From contig NZ_JAIUHR010000003.1 of assembly GCF_020165195.1 (NCBI RefSeq), positions 1 to 64,000 of the forward strand: DNA of 64,000 nucleotides, given 5' to 3'. This DNA is from Mesorhizobium sp. CA14 (GTDB lineage Bacteria; Pseudomonadota; Alphaproteobacteria; Rhizobiales; Rhizobiaceae). The notes below the pieces were generated by a model. It worked only from the letters and a program-made list of their open reading frames with translations. It was not told the origin of the DNA and made no database searches. Positions 34,448-44,897 of this stretch are shown piece by piece (the stretch's first letter is position 1; every line of letters begins with the position of its first letter). The translations under genes were made by a program, and so were the position numbers.

Positions 34448-35413
34448 TCAGTTCGGCCGCATCTTTGCAGGGCGCGCGATCATCCTGCGCCAGGCCAGTC
34501 GAGGTCCGAGCGCGAGCGTCCTGAAAGAAGGGGCGCCGACAGCCGCGAGGAACAGCAGCTTGCACGTGACGGCCACGGGTATGCCCGCGGTTCGCAGCAG
34601 CAACTCGATGTCGCGTCTTTCCAGGCTGGAGACGCCGATCCCCGTGGCGGCGCGCGATGCCAGAAAACCTGCAATGGCCTGCGCGGGCTGGCCGTTCGCG
34701 TCGAACGGCTCGGCGCGATGGCGACGCAACAGCGCCGACTGCCTGGCCAGTGCCGCGGCCGCCTTTTGCTGGTCCTGTTTCACGCGCGATACTTGTCCCG
34801 GATGCGATCTCAGCTTCACCAGCGGCACTGCCATATTGGCCAGTTTTCCCGTCTCGGAAAGCCGCAGCCATAGATCGTAATCTTCGGCATAGGTGAACGC
34901 GCGACGGTAGCCTCCCGCGCGCCGGACCGCTTCGGTCCGGAACATCACCGTCGGATGAAGCATGGGATTATATCTGGCAAGCGCCTCCCGCAACGGGTCG
35001 TTGCCGGCGGGGACGTCGATCGGCCTCAGCAGCTTTCCGTCCCCGTCGATCTGCAGTCCCGCCGTACCGAGCAACTGCAAATCGGGGTCCGCCTCGAAAC
35101 ACGCCACCTGCAGGCGCAACCTGTCGGGCAGCGAAACGTCGTCGCAATCCATGCGCGCCACAAGAGGGGCCCGCGCGAGCGAAATCCCCATGTTCAGCGC
35201 ATCGACGATCCCCTTGCCGCGGTTGGCTACAACCTTGACGCGGCCGTCACGGTCGCTGATCGACGTCGCGATCGCGGCGCTGTCATCGCAAGATCCATCG
35301 TCGACGACGATGACCTCGATATCCGCCAGATCCTGGTCCAGGATGCTTTGCAGGGCCTCGCCGACATATTGTGCGCCGTCTCGCACCGGAATGATCACGC
35401 TTACTGTCAGCAA
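34448..35413 (-). CDS. GT2-family glycosyltransferase
   Basis: 321 residues if started at the TTG at 35413; this start has AAGGA 8 bp before it and puts LLTVSVIIPVRDGAQYVGEA at the N-terminus, exactly where GT2 enzymes begin. A longer frame to 35527 has no family character. Motifs: EVIVVDDGSCDD, RMDCDDVSLPDRL (DxD metal site) and EDYDLWLRLSE (catalytic ED). A C-terminal tail of about 90 residues follows. Second gene of the leftward glycosyltransferase group. Sugar and acceptor unknown. Confidence 0.88.
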   Translation of the reverse strand: MLTVSVIIPVRDGAQYVGEALQSILDQDLADIEVIVVDDGSCDDSAAIATSISDRDGRVKVVANRGKGIVDALNMGISLARAPLVARMDCDDVSLPDRLRLQVACFEADPDLQLLGTAGLQIDGDGKLLRPIDVPAGNDPLREALARYNPMLHPTVMFRTEAVRRAGGYRRAFTYAEDYDLWLRLSETGKLANMAVPLVKLRSHPGQVSRVKQDQQKAAAALARQSALLRRHRAEPFDANGQPAQAIAGFLASRAATGIGVSSLERRDIELLLRTAGIPVAVTCKLLFLAAVGAPSFRTLALGPRLAWRRMIARPAKMRPN

Positions 35414-35523
35414 TAGAATGGTCCTTGCGATAACCGGCCGGGATCGGATGGCCGTTAAGTTGCCGGATGTCGGCGGCCCGATCTCAAAATTCCAATTCCA
35501 AAGTTCCGTCGATCTGTCGACTG

Positions 35524-36534
35524 TCAATTTCTTTGTCTGGCTGATCCGAGCGAGACCTCAAGGACGGGGGCGAGCAGCCGCAGGACTGCTTCACGCTTTT
35601 TCGCCTTCAACGACCGGTCGCCGTCGAGGCCGACTTCATGAAGCCAGCTACCCCGCCATTCGCAATAGGCCTGTCTGAGCTCAATCCCCGGCAAGGCGGC
35701 GAATGCGGTTATCGGCCGTTGCGGCATCGTGTTCGGGTCCGCATCCCGGTAGAGCACCTCCCAATTGGCTCCGCCGGTGTCGAGGCCGGCGAACCAGTCG
35801 AGCCCGAAGTCGAGAGGCTCGCGGCCGACGGCGTCAAATCGAAAGAAGCAATAGCCGGCCCACAAATACCATCGCGCGCCTGCCCAGCGCAGATCGCCGT
35901 AAAAAGCCGTGGCTTCAAGAGGTTCGAAGGGGTCGCAGGGCTGCGTCGGGAAAAGATCCTGGTCCAGGAATCCGAACGCGGCCGGTGCGGCAGGCTTCAG
36001 GACATTGTGCCACATCCAGTTGAGCGCCGCGCCGTGCGACCGGCTCGGGTTTTTCGCAGTCCACGGATTGGCCGGCAGCCTGACATAGGTGGCGCCATGG
36101 TCCGCGCAAACCCGCCTGTTCTCGTCTGCGGAAGCATCGCTGATGCTGTTGTCGGCGACGATGTGGAGATCGTGGCGAACAAGTTGTCCCGTCAGCCGCA
36201 ATTGTAGCTCCAGGCATTGGGCATCGTCGAAGGCGACAGTTAGCAGGACATGGCGGCCCCGGGCGGCGGCACGAATATCAGGGATATCGCCACCCTTGGC
36301 CGGCTGACGCACAAAGCTCCGGTCGATTCTCCGGTAACGGGCAGTTTTGATGGCATGCAGCAGCGGCTGCAGCCTCAGCCATTGCCGCCAGTCATATTCA
36401 CGCAGCGCCTTTGGCACGGCTATCGCGGCTTTCCGTCGGGGCCGGCTTGGCAGCCGCGATCGCCCTGTGGAATTTTCATGGGCGCGCTCCAGCAGGGTTC
36501 TTTTGGGAAGAAGCTTGAACCCGAAAGCATCCAA
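35524..36534 (-). CDS. Putative glycosyltransferase-like protein of unknown specificity
   Basis: About 336 residues if the TTG at 36534 is used; a GTG at 36417 is an alternative start, and neither has a strong ribosome site. The middle part has VLLTVAFDDAQCLELQLRL, LHIVADNSISDASADENR, SRSHGAALNWMWHNVLKP and GFLDQDLFPTQP. The LDQDLFP segment looks like a DxD-type metal site of a GT-A fold, and the Asp/Asn-rich strand before it fits a nucleotide-sugar site. I do not recognise a named family. Position beside three glycosyltransferases supports the reading. Confidence 0.65.
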   Translation of the reverse strand: MDAFGFKLLPKRTLLERAHENSTGRSRLPSRPRRKAAIAVPKALREYDWRQWLRLQPLLHAIKTARYRRIDRSFVRQPAKGGDIPDIRAAARGRHVLLTVAFDDAQCLELQLRLTGQLVRHDLHIVADNSISDASADENRRVCADHGATYVRLPANPWTAKNPSRSHGAALNWMWHNVLKPAAPAAFGFLDQDLFPTQPCDPFEPLEATAFYGDLRWAGARWYLWAGYCFFRFDAVGREPLDFGLDWFAGLDTGGANWEVLYRDADPNTMPQRPITAFAALPGIELRQAYCEWRGSWLHEVGLDGDRSLKAKKREAVLRLLAPVLEVSLGSARQRN

Positions 36535-36688
36535 GTCTCTTGATAACCAGCTATATACAGCATATTCGTGATTTCAACACGACCAACATTTGAGCGCCGG
36601 CCGTGTTTGTTTGAACGGGGAAGTCTGGGGTGCACCCGGGGTCTCTCTCCGCCGATCTTGGGGGTAAGGCGGCGCTCCGGAAAATGTG

Positions 36689-37804
36689 ATGAGAATCTGC
36701 TGTGCAATCTCTGCCCTCTTTATGAACGGGGGTCTGCAGAGAGATTGTCTGAATATCAGTGACCGACTGGTGGAGCGCGGCCATAGCGTGACGATCCTGA
36801 CAACGCGCCAGGTCGGTCATGTCGAGAGTTCGGCGACCATAAAAGTCCATGCGGTACGGGTTCTCTCCAACCCTGGCACCGAATATGCGCTGGGAAGGGC
36901 CGTGTTGGCTGCCAGACGCGACTTCGACTGCGTGGTCGGTTTCAACAAGATGGCCGGGCTGGATATCTACTATGCTGGCGACCCGCCTTATTTTGCCTCG
37001 AAGCTCGGATGGTGGCGGCCGTTTTCCCCCCGCTTCATGCGCCAGCAGAACCTCGAATCGATGATCTTTGCCCCCGGCAACGCCGTCCAGATCATTGCGC
37101 TCAGCGAACAGCAGGCAGCGCTTTACCGCGGCTTCTGGCGAACCGAGGAATCGCGCGTTCACGTCGTCGGGCCGACGCTCGATCCGAAACGCCGCAGGCC
37201 GGACCTGCTGACTGTCGACCGCAATGAGATCCGCGATCGTTTCGGGCTTCCCCGCGAGGCGGTCATCGCCTTGACCATCGCCAATCGATTGAAGGTGAAG
37301 GGTCTCGACCGGGCGGTAAAGGCTCTTCAGCCGTTTCCGGGCGTTCATTGGCTGATTGCCGGCCTTCGAAAGAACAGCGAGGAAGAGACGCGGCTTCGTG
37401 GCCTGATTGCCAAATCCGGCATGTCGGAACGGGTTACGCTCCTGGGCATCCAGGAAGATATCCCGGCGATCGTGGTCGTGAGCGATTTCATGCTCCACGC
37501 GGCTCGCCTGGAAAATACCGGCACGGTAATCCTCGAGGCGCTCGCGAATGGCCTGCCGGTCATCGCCTCGGACGCTTGCGGATATGCAAAATATGTCGAG
37601 GCCAGCGGGGCGGGACTGGTCGTGGCCAATCGCGACGATCCCGAAATCTGGCGGCAGGCGATCCAGAAAGCCGGCGATCCGGCGGTCCGCGCGCAATGGC
37701 ACCAGGCGGCCCTTGCCTACGGCGCCTCAAACCCGCTTACCGGCGGACTGGAAACGGCCTGCGACCTGATAGAGACGTCGCGCCGGAACCGGCGCGCCGC
37801 GTAG
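36689..37804 (+). CDS. WaaG-like GT4 glycosyltransferase
   Basis: 371 residues from the ATG at 36689 (a GTG lies one codon before). It starts MRICCAISALFMNGGLQRDC and resembles LPS-core glucosyltransferases of the WaaG type: GFNKMAGLDIYYAGDPPYFA, then ALTIANRLKVKGLDRAVKAL, and the EX7E-type motif ENTGTVILEALANGLPVIAS. This gene is divergent from the leftward glycosyltransferases, sharing the 36535-36688 region. A heptose- or glucose-transferring role in the LPS core is likely but the sugar is inferred. Confidence 0.85.
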   Translation: MRICCAISALFMNGGLQRDCLNISDRLVERGHSVTILTTRQVGHVESSATIKVHAVRVLSNPGTEYALGRAVLAARRDFDCVVGFNKMAGLDIYYAGDPPYFASKLGWWRPFSPRFMRQQNLESMIFAPGNAVQIIALSEQQAALYRGFWRTEESRVHVVGPTLDPKRRRPDLLTVDRNEIRDRFGLPREAVIALTIANRLKVKGLDRAVKALQPFPGVHWLIAGLRKNSEEETRLRGLIAKSGMSERVTLLGIQEDIPAIVVVSDFMLHAARLENTGTVILEALANGLPVIASDACGYAKYVEASGAGLVVANRDDPEIWRQAIQKAGDPAVRAQWHQAALAYGASNPLTGGLETACDLIETSRRNRRAA

Positions 37805-38052
37805 CATGAAATCTGCGTAAGCGGTTACCGTTTGCCAAAGGTTGTGCCGCTGAAGAGCATCATCACGTAAGACGGTCGCCGCCGGCCGATCGCGTCCGTC
37901 ATGGCCCTGCCGTGGTCGGACTTCTCTCCACATGTGGCCAGCGCATCCTGTCGTTGGGAAGGTATCCCAAATGGCACCACGATCCTCGCTGCTATTGCAA
38001 AGATACGCCGAAGCTGGTGTCATCCCGTTTTGCACGACTGTGAGGTACGGTG

Positions 38053-39597
38053 ATGACGCGCTCCTCTGGGATTGCCCTGTTTTCCTCGACTTTCGTTCTG
38101 TGCGCTGCCGCTTCAGCTTCCGCAGCCCAGCCCGGCGATCCCCCGGACGGCATGTCAAAAATAGAAACGGTGGTTGTCATCTTCGCGGAGAACCGCGCCT
38201 TCGACAATCTTTACGGCCATTTTCCCGGTGCCGAGGGCATCGACAAGGCAAGCAAGGAAAGTCTTGAGCAGCGCGACCGTGACGGTTCGGTGCTGTCCGA
38301 GCTTCCGCCGGTATGGGACGGGCTGACTGCCAAGGGCGTCACGCCGCCGGTGACGCAGGCGATGACCGAACACCTTCCGAACGCGCCGTTCACCGTGAAC
38401 GACGCGAAAGGTTTCAACGTCCCGCTCAGCGCCACAACGCACGATCTCTGGCACCGCTATTACCAGAACCAGATGCAGATCAACGGCGGCAAGAATGACA
38501 TGTTCGTCGCCTGGGGCGATTCAGGCGCCATGCCGATGAGCAATTGGGACATTTCCAAGGGGGATATGTGGGCCGTTGCGCAGAAGTACGTTCTGGCCGA
38601 CCATTTCTTCATGGGTGGCTTCGGCGGCTCTTTTTTCAACCATCAGTGGCTGATCTGCGCCTGCGCGCCTTACTACGCTAATGCCGACAAAAGCACGGCC
38701 AAGCCATCGATCGCGGTGACGGATGATAACGGCACGGCGCTGAAGCTCGCCGACAATTCACCGAAATCGGCGCGCGACGGCATCCCGAAATTCGTCTCCG
38801 ACGGCAATCTGACGCCGGATTTCTACGCGGTGAACACGATGCAGCCGCCTTACCAGCCGAGCGGTAACGATCCGGCGCCGGGCGGCGATCCGCGCCTGGC
38901 CGATCCGGCCAAGCCGACGACCCTGCCCCCGCAGACCGAGCCGACCATCGGCGACATGCTGAGCCTCAAGCACGTCAGCTGGGCCTGGTATTCGGGTGCC
39001 TGGCAGTACACGCTTGAACACGGCAATCACACGCCGATCCCGAATTTTCAGTACCACCACCAGCCGTTCAACTATTACGCCAATTTCGCGCCGGGCACCG
39101 AAGCCAGGCGCGAACATCTGCGCGATGCCGGACTGGGCGGCGTGAGCTTCATCCAGGCGATCGACGATGGCGTCCTGCCGCAGGTTTCTTTCTACAAGCC
39201 CCAGGGCAATCTCAACGAGCATTCCGGCTATGCCGACATCCAGGCCGGCGACCGCCATATCGCCGATGTCATCGCGCATCTGGAGAAGAGCCCGCAATGG
39301 CCGCATATGCTGGTCGTCGTCACCTATGACGAGAATGGCGGCATCTGGGATCATGTCGCGCCGCCCAAGGGCGATCGCTGGGGTCCGGGCACGCGCATCC
39401 CGGCAATCATCGTTTCGCCCTTCGCCAAACACGGCTATGTCGATCATACGCCCTATGACACGACCTCGATCCTTCGCCTCATTACCGAGCGCTTCGAACT
39501 GCCCGTGCTGCACGGCATAGTGGTTCGCGACCGAGCCGTTGCGGCGCATGGCGAGCCACCGCTCGGCGACCTTACCGACGGGCTCGAGCTGAATTGA
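38053..39597 (+). CDS. AcpA/phospholipase C-type phosphoesterase (secreted)
   Basis: 514 residues from the ATG at 38053 with GAGG 7 bp before. A signal peptide of about 26 residues ends ASASAA. The phosphoesterase family (PF04185) marks are VVIFAENRAFDNLYGHFPGA near the N-terminus, FFNHQWLICACAPYY, LNEHSGYADIQAGDRHIADV and VVVTYDENGGIWDHVAPP (metal-binding Asp/Asn/His cluster). Acid phosphatases and non-specific phospholipases C of this family act in the periplasm or outside the cell. The preceding 248 bp hold nothing recognisable. Possibly releases phosphate from lipids or organic phosphates. Confidence 0.9.
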   Translation: MTRSSGIALFSSTFVLCAAASASAAQPGDPPDGMSKIETVVVIFAENRAFDNLYGHFPGAEGIDKASKESLEQRDRDGSVLSELPPVWDGLTAKGVTPPVTQAMTEHLPNAPFTVNDAKGFNVPLSATTHDLWHRYYQNQMQINGGKNDMFVAWGDSGAMPMSNWDISKGDMWAVAQKYVLADHFFMGGFGGSFFNHQWLICACAPYYANADKSTAKPSIAVTDDNGTALKLADNSPKSARDGIPKFVSDGNLTPDFYAVNTMQPPYQPSGNDPAPGGDPRLADPAKPTTLPPQTEPTIGDMLSLKHVSWAWYSGAWQYTLEHGNHTPIPNFQYHHQPFNYYANFAPGTEARREHLRDAGLGGVSFIQAIDDGVLPQVSFYKPQGNLNEHSGYADIQAGDRHIADVIAHLEKSPQWPHMLVVVTYDENGGIWDHVAPPKGDRWGPGTRIPAIIVSPFAKHGYVDHTPYDTTSILRLITERFELPVLHGIVVRDRAVAAHGEPPLGDLTDGLELN

Positions 39598-39620
39598 TGG
39601 CCCGCATCCGGAGGTCGAGG

Positions 39621-39833
39621 ATGGACGCCGACAGGATTGTCGCGCTGGTCACCGCCGGCGGTATCGAACTCACCGACCGCCGGCGCAACGTCAGGAACGA
39701 CGGGTGGTCACTCAGCTTCGCCAACGGTGCCACGGTGGAGGTGGGCGACGACGGCTCTGCGCGTATTGGCGGAAAAGGCACCAAGGCCGTGGCGGGGCTG
39801 CTGGACCTTCCGGTCGCGCCACGCAGCACTTGA
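39621..39833 (+). CDS. Small hypothetical protein
   Basis: 70 residues from the ATG at 39621, which has GGAGGTCGAGG directly before it; an ATG at 39597 overlapping the upstream stop is an alternative. The middle reads RNVRNDGWSLSFANGATVEV and GDDGSARIGGKGTKAV, a simple beta-strand-like pattern without a signal peptide. No family recognised. The ribosome site and position right after the phosphoesterase suggest a real co-transcribed gene, but the evidence is modest. Confidence 0.5.
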   Translation: MDADRIVALVTAGGIELTDRRRNVRNDGWSLSFANGATVEVGDDGSARIGGKGTKAVAGLLDLPVAPRST

Positions 39834-39964
39834 TCCGGTAGCCTTTCTCATATTTCGCAGCTGCCGTCCACGTTACGGATTTTAAGTCAAATTTTACCGA
39901 ACGCACGGCATGGCTTGAGCGCTGGCGAGTGGTGCTGCCGGCGCGTTTCGCGTAAGGGGTGACG

Positions 39965-40762
39965 ATGCGTATTGTCGGGACGATTCCTCTGGCCATCGCC
40001 ATGAGCCTGCTCACCGCGCCTGTCGCTCAGGCGGGCGAAGGCGGCTGGATATCGGGTGACTGGTATCTCACCCTCGGCGCCACGGGACTCGTCGCGCCGA
40101 ATTTCGAGGGCGGCAAGAAATACATGCTCAGCGCCCAGCCGATCATCTCGCTCGGCAAGGTCGGCCCCGAGGCGCGCTTCACCTCGCGCAACGACAACAT
40201 CTCGCTGGCGCTGATCGATGACGGCTCCGTTCGCGCCGGCTTAACCGGCAAGTTCCTGTTCTCGCGCGAGAGCGACGACGAGTTGAAAGGCCTCGATCCG
40301 GTGCGCTGGGGCGGCGAGGTGGGTGGCTTCTTCGAATTCTATCCGCTGGATTGGGTGAGGGCACGGGCGGAGCTGCGGCACGGCATTCGAGCCCATAACG
40401 GTTTCGTAGCGGACATCGCCGCGGACGCCTTCTACGACGTCACGCCGACGGTCCGCATTTCCGGCGGCCCGCGCGTCTCCTTCGCCTCGACCGACTATTT
40501 CGACGCCTATTATGGCGTCAACGCCAAGGAAGCGGCGGCTTCGGGCTTGAGCGAATACCATCCGGGCGGCGGTGTGAAGTCGACAGGCCTCGGCGGCGCA
40601 ATCACCTGGAAGGTGACGGAGCCGATGACGGCGAGCGTCTTCACCGAATATTCGCGCCTGATGGGGCCTGCAGCCGATTCCAGCCTGGTCAAGGAACGCG
40701 GCGACCGCAACCAGTGGACCTTCGGTGTCTCGACCACTTACCGCTTCAACTTCACGATGTAG
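39965..40762 (+). CDS. MipA/OmpV-family outer-membrane protein
   Basis: 265 residues from the ATG at 39965 (AAGGGGTGACG before it). Signal peptide LAIAMSLLTAPVAQA cleaved after AQA. The mature part starts with DWYLTLGATGLVAPNFEGGK and alternates polar and hydrophobic strands ending in Phe-rich TFGVSTTYRFNFTM, as expected for a barrel. MipA-type proteins scaffold murein-synthesis enzymes in E. coli, but the family is broad. Follows the phosphoesterase by about 360 bp. Confidence 0.85.
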   Translation: MRIVGTIPLAIAMSLLTAPVAQAGEGGWISGDWYLTLGATGLVAPNFEGGKKYMLSAQPIISLGKVGPEARFTSRNDNISLALIDDGSVRAGLTGKFLFSRESDDELKGLDPVRWGGEVGGFFEFYPLDWVRARAELRHGIRAHNGFVADIAADAFYDVTPTVRISGGPRVSFASTDYFDAYYGVNAKEAAASGLSEYHPGGGVKSTGLGGAITWKVTEPMTASVFTEYSRLMGPAADSSLVKERGDRNQWTFGVSTTYRFNFTM

Positions 40763-40962
40763 GTCGCGAAAGCCGCTTCATGCCTTGAAATCCGCGCTTT
40801 ATTCCTGCCGCGCCATCCGCTAAAAGCCACGCCATGACGAGCTTTTCGCGCCTTTTCGCGATCGCGATACGAATTACGGGCCCGGTGTTCCGGGCGGCCT
40901 GAGCGCCGCTGGAGCCGCCGGGAGTTTTCGCGCGCGCCCCTCGCGTTTTTTCATGAACATCA

Positions 40963-41010
40963 ACGCATATCGCCCGAAGGTGGCTTCGGTTTTGGGAAAA
41001 CGATATGCGT
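40963..41010. repeat. Palindromic repeat in the 304-bp gap before ileS
   Basis: ACGCATATCG (40963-40972) and CGATATGCGT (41001-41010) form a perfect 10-bp stem with an inner CCGAAGGTGGCTTCGG hairpin. It is of the same general design as the repeat after ribF. The remainder of 40763-41066 shows no gene; a promoter for ileS must lie here or in the repeat. Confidence 0.75.
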
Positions 41011-41066
41011 CAAAGCAAGACTTGACGCCCGGCTTTTGTCGTCGGGTACCCTGAGATGGCAGATCA

Positions 41067-44030
41067 ATGACCGACACCGTTGAAACGATCGACTATTCCA
41101 AAACGCTTTATTTGCCGCAGACGGATTTCCCGATGCGCGCCGGCTTGCCCGAGAAGGAGCCCGGCCTGGTCAAGCGCTGGCAGGACATGGATCTGTACAA
41201 AAAGCTGCGCGAGGAGGCCGCCGGCCGACAGAAATTCGTGCTGCATGACGGCCCGCCCTACGCCAACGGCAACATCCATATCGGCCATGCGCTGAACAAG
41301 ATCCTCAAGGATGTCATCAACCGCTCCTTCCAGATGCGCGGCTACGACGCCAACTACGTGCCGGGCTGGGACTGCCACGGCCTGCCGATCGAATGGAAGA
41401 TCGAGGAGCAGTACCGCGCCAAGGGCAAGAACAAGGACGAGGTGCCGGTCAACGAGTTCCGCAGGGAATGCCGCGACTTCGCCCAGCATTGGATCAAGGT
41501 GCAGGGCGACGAGTTCCAGCGCCTCGGCGTCATCGGCGATTTCGACAATCCCTATACGACCATGGCTTACCATGCCGAGTCGCGCATCGCCGGCGAGCTG
41601 TTGAAATTCGCCATGTCCGGTCAGCTCTACCGCGGCTCGAAGCCGGTGATGTGGAGCGTGGTCGAGCGCACCGCGCTCGCCGAGGCCGAGGTCGAGTATC
41701 AGGACTATGAGAGCGACACGGTCTGGGTGAAGTTCCCGGTCGCGAGCCTCGCCCAGCCGGTCGCCGGCGCCGCGCCGGCGCTGGACGAGGCCGCGCTCGA
41801 TCTGGTCGAGGCGCATATCGTCATCTGGACGACCACGCCCTGGACCATCCCCGGCAACCGCGCCGTGAGCTATTCGCCGCGCATCGGCTATGGCCTCTAT
41901 GAGGTGACGGCGGCCGAGAACGCCTTCGGTCCGCAGCCCGGCGAGAAGCTGATCTTTGCCGACGCGCTGGCCGAGGAAAGCGCCGCCAAGGCCAAGGTCA
42001 CGTTCAACAGGCTTCATAGCGTCTCGGCCGAACAGCTTGGGAAGCTTACGCTTTCGCATCCTTTCAAGGGGCTCGGCGGCGGCTATGAGTTCCCGGTGCC
42101 GATGGTTGCCGGCGAGCATGTCACCGACGATGCCGGCACCGGCTTCGTGCACACCGCTCCCGGTCATGGCCGCGAGGACTTCGACGCCTGGATGGAAGCT
42201 GCCGCCGACCTTCGGGCTCGCGGCGTCGACACCACGATCCCCTTCACGGTCGACGATGCAGGTTTCTTCACCAAGGACGCGCCGGGCTTCGGCCCAGGAC
42301 GCGAGGGCGGTGCGGCGCGCGTCATCGACGACAACGGCAAGAAGGGCAACGCCAACCAGGCGGTCATCGACGAGTTGATCAAGCGCAATGCGCTCTTCGC
42401 GCGCGGCCGGCTGAAGCACAGCTATCCGCATTCCTGGCGCTCCAAGAAGCCGGTCATCTTCCGCAACACGCCGCAATGGTTCGTCTACATGGACAAGGAC
42501 CTTGGCGACGGCACGACGCTGCGCAGCCGCGCGCTGAAGGCGATCGACGACACGCGCTTCGTGCCGGCGGCTGGCCAGAACCGCATCCGCGCCATGATCG
42601 AGGAGCGCCCGGACTGGGTGCTGTCGCGCCAGCGCGCCTGGGGCGTGCCGATCGCCGTCTTCGCCGACGAGGACGGCAATGTGCTCAAGGACGAGGCCGT
42701 CAACCGGCCCATCATGGACGCTTTCGAGAAGGAAGGCGCAGATGCCTGGTTCGCCGAGGGCGCCAAGGCGCGCTTCCTCGGCAATCATGATGCCTCGAAA
42801 TGGCACCAGGTGATGGATATCCTCGACGTCTGGTTCGATTCCGGCTCGACGCATGTCTTCACGCTGGAAGACCGTCCGGACCTCAAATGGCCGGCCGACG
42901 TCTATCTCGAAGGCTCGGACCAGCATCGCGGCTGGTTCCATTCCTCGCTACTCGAAAGTTGCGGCACCAGGGGCAGGGCGCCTTACGACACGGTCATCAC
43001 CCATGGCTTCACCATGGACGAGGAAGGCCGCAAGATGTCGAAGTCGCTCGGCAACACCGTCGTGCCGCAGGACGTCATCAAACAGTCCGGCGCCGATATC
43101 CTGCGGCTCTGGGTGGTGACGACCGATTATTGGGAAGACCAGCGCCTCGGCAAGAACGTGCTGCAGACCAATATCGACGCCTACCGCAAGCTCAGGAACA
43201 CGATCCGCTGGATGCTGGGCACGCTTGCCCATGACGACGGCCAGGACGTGCCGGTCGAGGCCATGCCGGAACTGGAGCGGCTGATGCTGCACCGGCTGTC
43301 GGAGCTGGACGAGGTGGTGCGCCAGGGCTACGACGCGTTCGAGTTCAAGCGCATCACCCGTGCGCTGCTCGACTTCATGGTGGTGGAGCTTTCGGCCTTC
43401 TATTTCGACATCCGCAAGGACGCGCTTTACTGCGACGGACCGTCGAGCCTGCGCCGCAGGGCGGCCGTGCAGGTGGTGCGCCACCTCTTCGAATGCCTGG
43501 TGAAATGGCTCGCGCCGATGCTGCCCTTCACCACCGAGGAAGCCTGGCTCGACCGCCATCCCGAAGCCGTCTCGGTGCATCTCGATCAGTTCCCGGCGAT
43601 CCCGCAGAACTGGCGCGACGAGGCGCTGGCCGAGAAATGGCGCAAGGTGAGACAGGTGCGCCGCGTCGTCACCGGCGCGCTGGAGATCGCGCGCGCCGAG
43701 AAGCTGATCGGTTCTTCGCTCGAGGCCGTGCCGGTGGTCACCATCGATGACGCCGCGCTGGAGGCGGCGATCGCCGATGTCGACATGGCCGAGATGGCGA
43801 TCACCAGCTACCTCGTCATCAGCCACGGCAAGGCGCCGGAAGGCGCCTTCACGCTCGACGACGTCAAGGGCGTGGCGGTGGTGGTGGAGAAAGCCGAGGA
43901 TCGCGGTCTCACCAAATGCGCGCGCTCCTGGCGCTACACCGCCGATGTCGGCCAGGACCCGGAATTCCCGGACGTTTCGGCCCGCGATGCGGCCGTGCTG
44001 CACGAGCTGAAGGCGCTCGGCCGTTTATAA
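41067..44030 (+). CDS. ileS: Isoleucyl-tRNA synthetase
   Basis: 987 residues. HIGH motif as [12 protein letters not shown] (HIGH at 71-74), KMSKS at 656-660, and the CP1 editing domain between ([33 protein letters not shown]). The C-terminal anticodon-binding region ends at [11 protein letters not shown], without the zinc-binding Cys tail seen in E. coli IleS. Charges tRNA-Ile in the cytoplasm and edits valine. Single gene with its own upstream region. Confidence 0.98.
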   Translation: MTDTVETIDYSKTLYLPQTDFPMRAGLPEKEPGLVKRWQDMDLYKKLREEAAGRQKFVLHDGPPYANGNIHIGHALNKILKDVINRSFQMRGYDANYVPGWDCHGLPIEWKIEEQYRAKGKNKDEVPVNEFRRECRDFAQHWIKVQGDEFQRLGVIGDFDNPYTTMAYHAESRIAGELLKFAMSGQLYRGSKPVMWSVVERTALAEAEVEYQDYESDTVWVKFPVASLAQPVAGAAPALDEAALDLVEAHIVIWTTTPWTIPGNRAVSYSPRIGYGLYEVTAAENAFGPQPGEKLIFADALAEESAAKAKVTFNRLHSVSAEQLGKLTLSHPFKGLGGGYEFPVPMVAGEHVTDDAGTGFVHTAPGHGREDFDAWMEAAADLRARGVDTTIPFTVDDAGFFTKDAPGFGPGREGGAARVIDDNGKKGNANQAVIDELIKRNALFARGRLKHSYPHSWRSKKPVIFRNTPQWFVYMDKDLGDGTTLRSRALKAIDDTRFVPAAGQNRIRAMIEERPDWVLSRQRAWGVPIAVFADEDGNVLKDEAVNRPIMDAFEKEGADAWFAEGAKARFLGNHDASKWHQVMDILDVWFDSGSTHVFTLEDRPDLKWPADVYLEGSDQHRGWFHSSLLESCGTRGRAPYDTVITHGFTMDEEGRKMSKSLGNTVVPQDVIKQSGADILRLWVVTTDYWEDQRLGKNVLQTNIDAYRKLRNTIRWMLGTLAHDDGQDVPVEAMPELERLMLHRLSELDEVVRQGYDAFEFKRITRALLDFMVVELSAFYFDIRKDALYCDGPSSLRRRAAVQVVRHLFECLVKWLAPMLPFTTEEAWLDRHPEAVSVHLDQFPAIPQNWRDEALAEKWRKVRQVRRVVTGALEIARAEKLIGSSLEAVPVVTIDDAALEAAIADVDMAEMAITSYLVISHGKAPEGAFTLDDVKGVAVVVEKAEDRGLTKCARSWRYTADVGQDPEFPDVSARDAAVLHELKALGRL

Positions 44031-44051
44031 GCCGGTGCAAAAGTGCCACGC

Positions 44052-44072
44052 CGGGCGGCCCATAGCCGCCCG
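44052..44072. terminator. Hairpin after ileS
   Basis: CGGGCGGC (44052-44059) - CCATA - GCCGCCCG (44065-44072): a perfect 8-bp GC stem 22 bp after the ileS stop. The T-run is weak, so termination may be partial. Confidence 0.5.
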
Positions 44073-44220
44073 TGCGTTGCCCTTAATAAGCGGTTGAGGT
44101 AAACACGCGACACTCCGGCAGACAAATTGTCGCCGGATTTCCATCGCAAGTGCGGGGAACAAGGGGATCGTGCCGTTGGCCGGTAGCGACCGAAAGGCTG
44201 TTAGAGTGGGACTTTTTGGC

Positions 44221-44895
44221 ATGACCGACAGAACGTTTGCGCGCGCCGCGCTGCTGGCGCCGCTTGTGGTATCGGCCATCGCAATGTCCGGCTGCATGAG
44301 CTCGCCCACCTACGGAACCGGCAAGACTGCAGCCGCGCAGCTCTTCGACGATGTTTCCGGCGCCGCCTCGATTACGCCGAAGCATCGCGACCCGATCGAC
44401 TACAAGCCGCGTCCTGAACTGGTGAAGCCCGCTCCCGGGCAGAAGGAAAATCTGCCGGCGCCGCAGCAGAGCATCCAGACGGCGAGCGCCGAGTGGCCCG
44501 AATCGCCGGAGGCGCGCCGCGCCCGCATCCGCGCCGACGCCACCGCGCACCAGAACGATCCGAATTACCAGCCTGAGGCGGCCGAGGACGTGCAGACCGA
44601 TCCCGAAGCGGTGAAGAAGGCGATGGCGGAGTCGGGTTCCAGCCACCCACCGCGCTGGTCGCCGGATGATTCCAGCGCCACGCGCCGCGCCGAGGTTCAG
44701 CGCCGGCTGGCCGAACAGAAGCAGGGCGACCCGACCACTCGCAAATATCTGAGCGAGCCGCCGCTTGCCTATCGCCAGGCAGCCGCCACCGCGCCGCAGA
44801 ACGAGCTCGGCGAGGACGAGTACAAGAAGGAGCGCCGCCTCAAGGCGCAGGCCGAAGGCAAGAAGGGTGGCTGGTTCGACTGGCTGGGTCTGTGA
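44221..44895 (+). CDS. Lipoprotein of unknown function
   Basis: 224 residues from the ATG at 44221; a GTG five codons earlier is possible. The N-terminus MTDRTFARAALLAPLVVSAI ends in a lipobox-like AMSGC, so a lipid anchor at Cys25 is expected. The mature part is Pro/Ala/Glu-rich and probably mostly disordered (ASITPKHRDPIDYKPRPELV; SPEARRARIRADA; QRRLAEQKQGD), ending KKGGWFDWLGL. This layout is known from conserved rhizobial lipoproteins near ileS, but no function is assigned. Confidence 0.75.
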   Translation: MTDRTFARAALLAPLVVSAIAMSGCMSSPTYGTGKTAAAQLFDDVSGAASITPKHRDPIDYKPRPELVKPAPGQKENLPAPQQSIQTASAEWPESPEARRARIRADATAHQNDPNYQPEAAEDVQTDPEAVKKAMAESGSSHPPRWSPDDSSATRRAEVQRRLAEQKQGDPTTRKYLSEPPLAYRQAAATAPQNELGEDEYKKERRLKAQAEGKKGGWFDWLGL

Positions 44896-44897
44896 AA

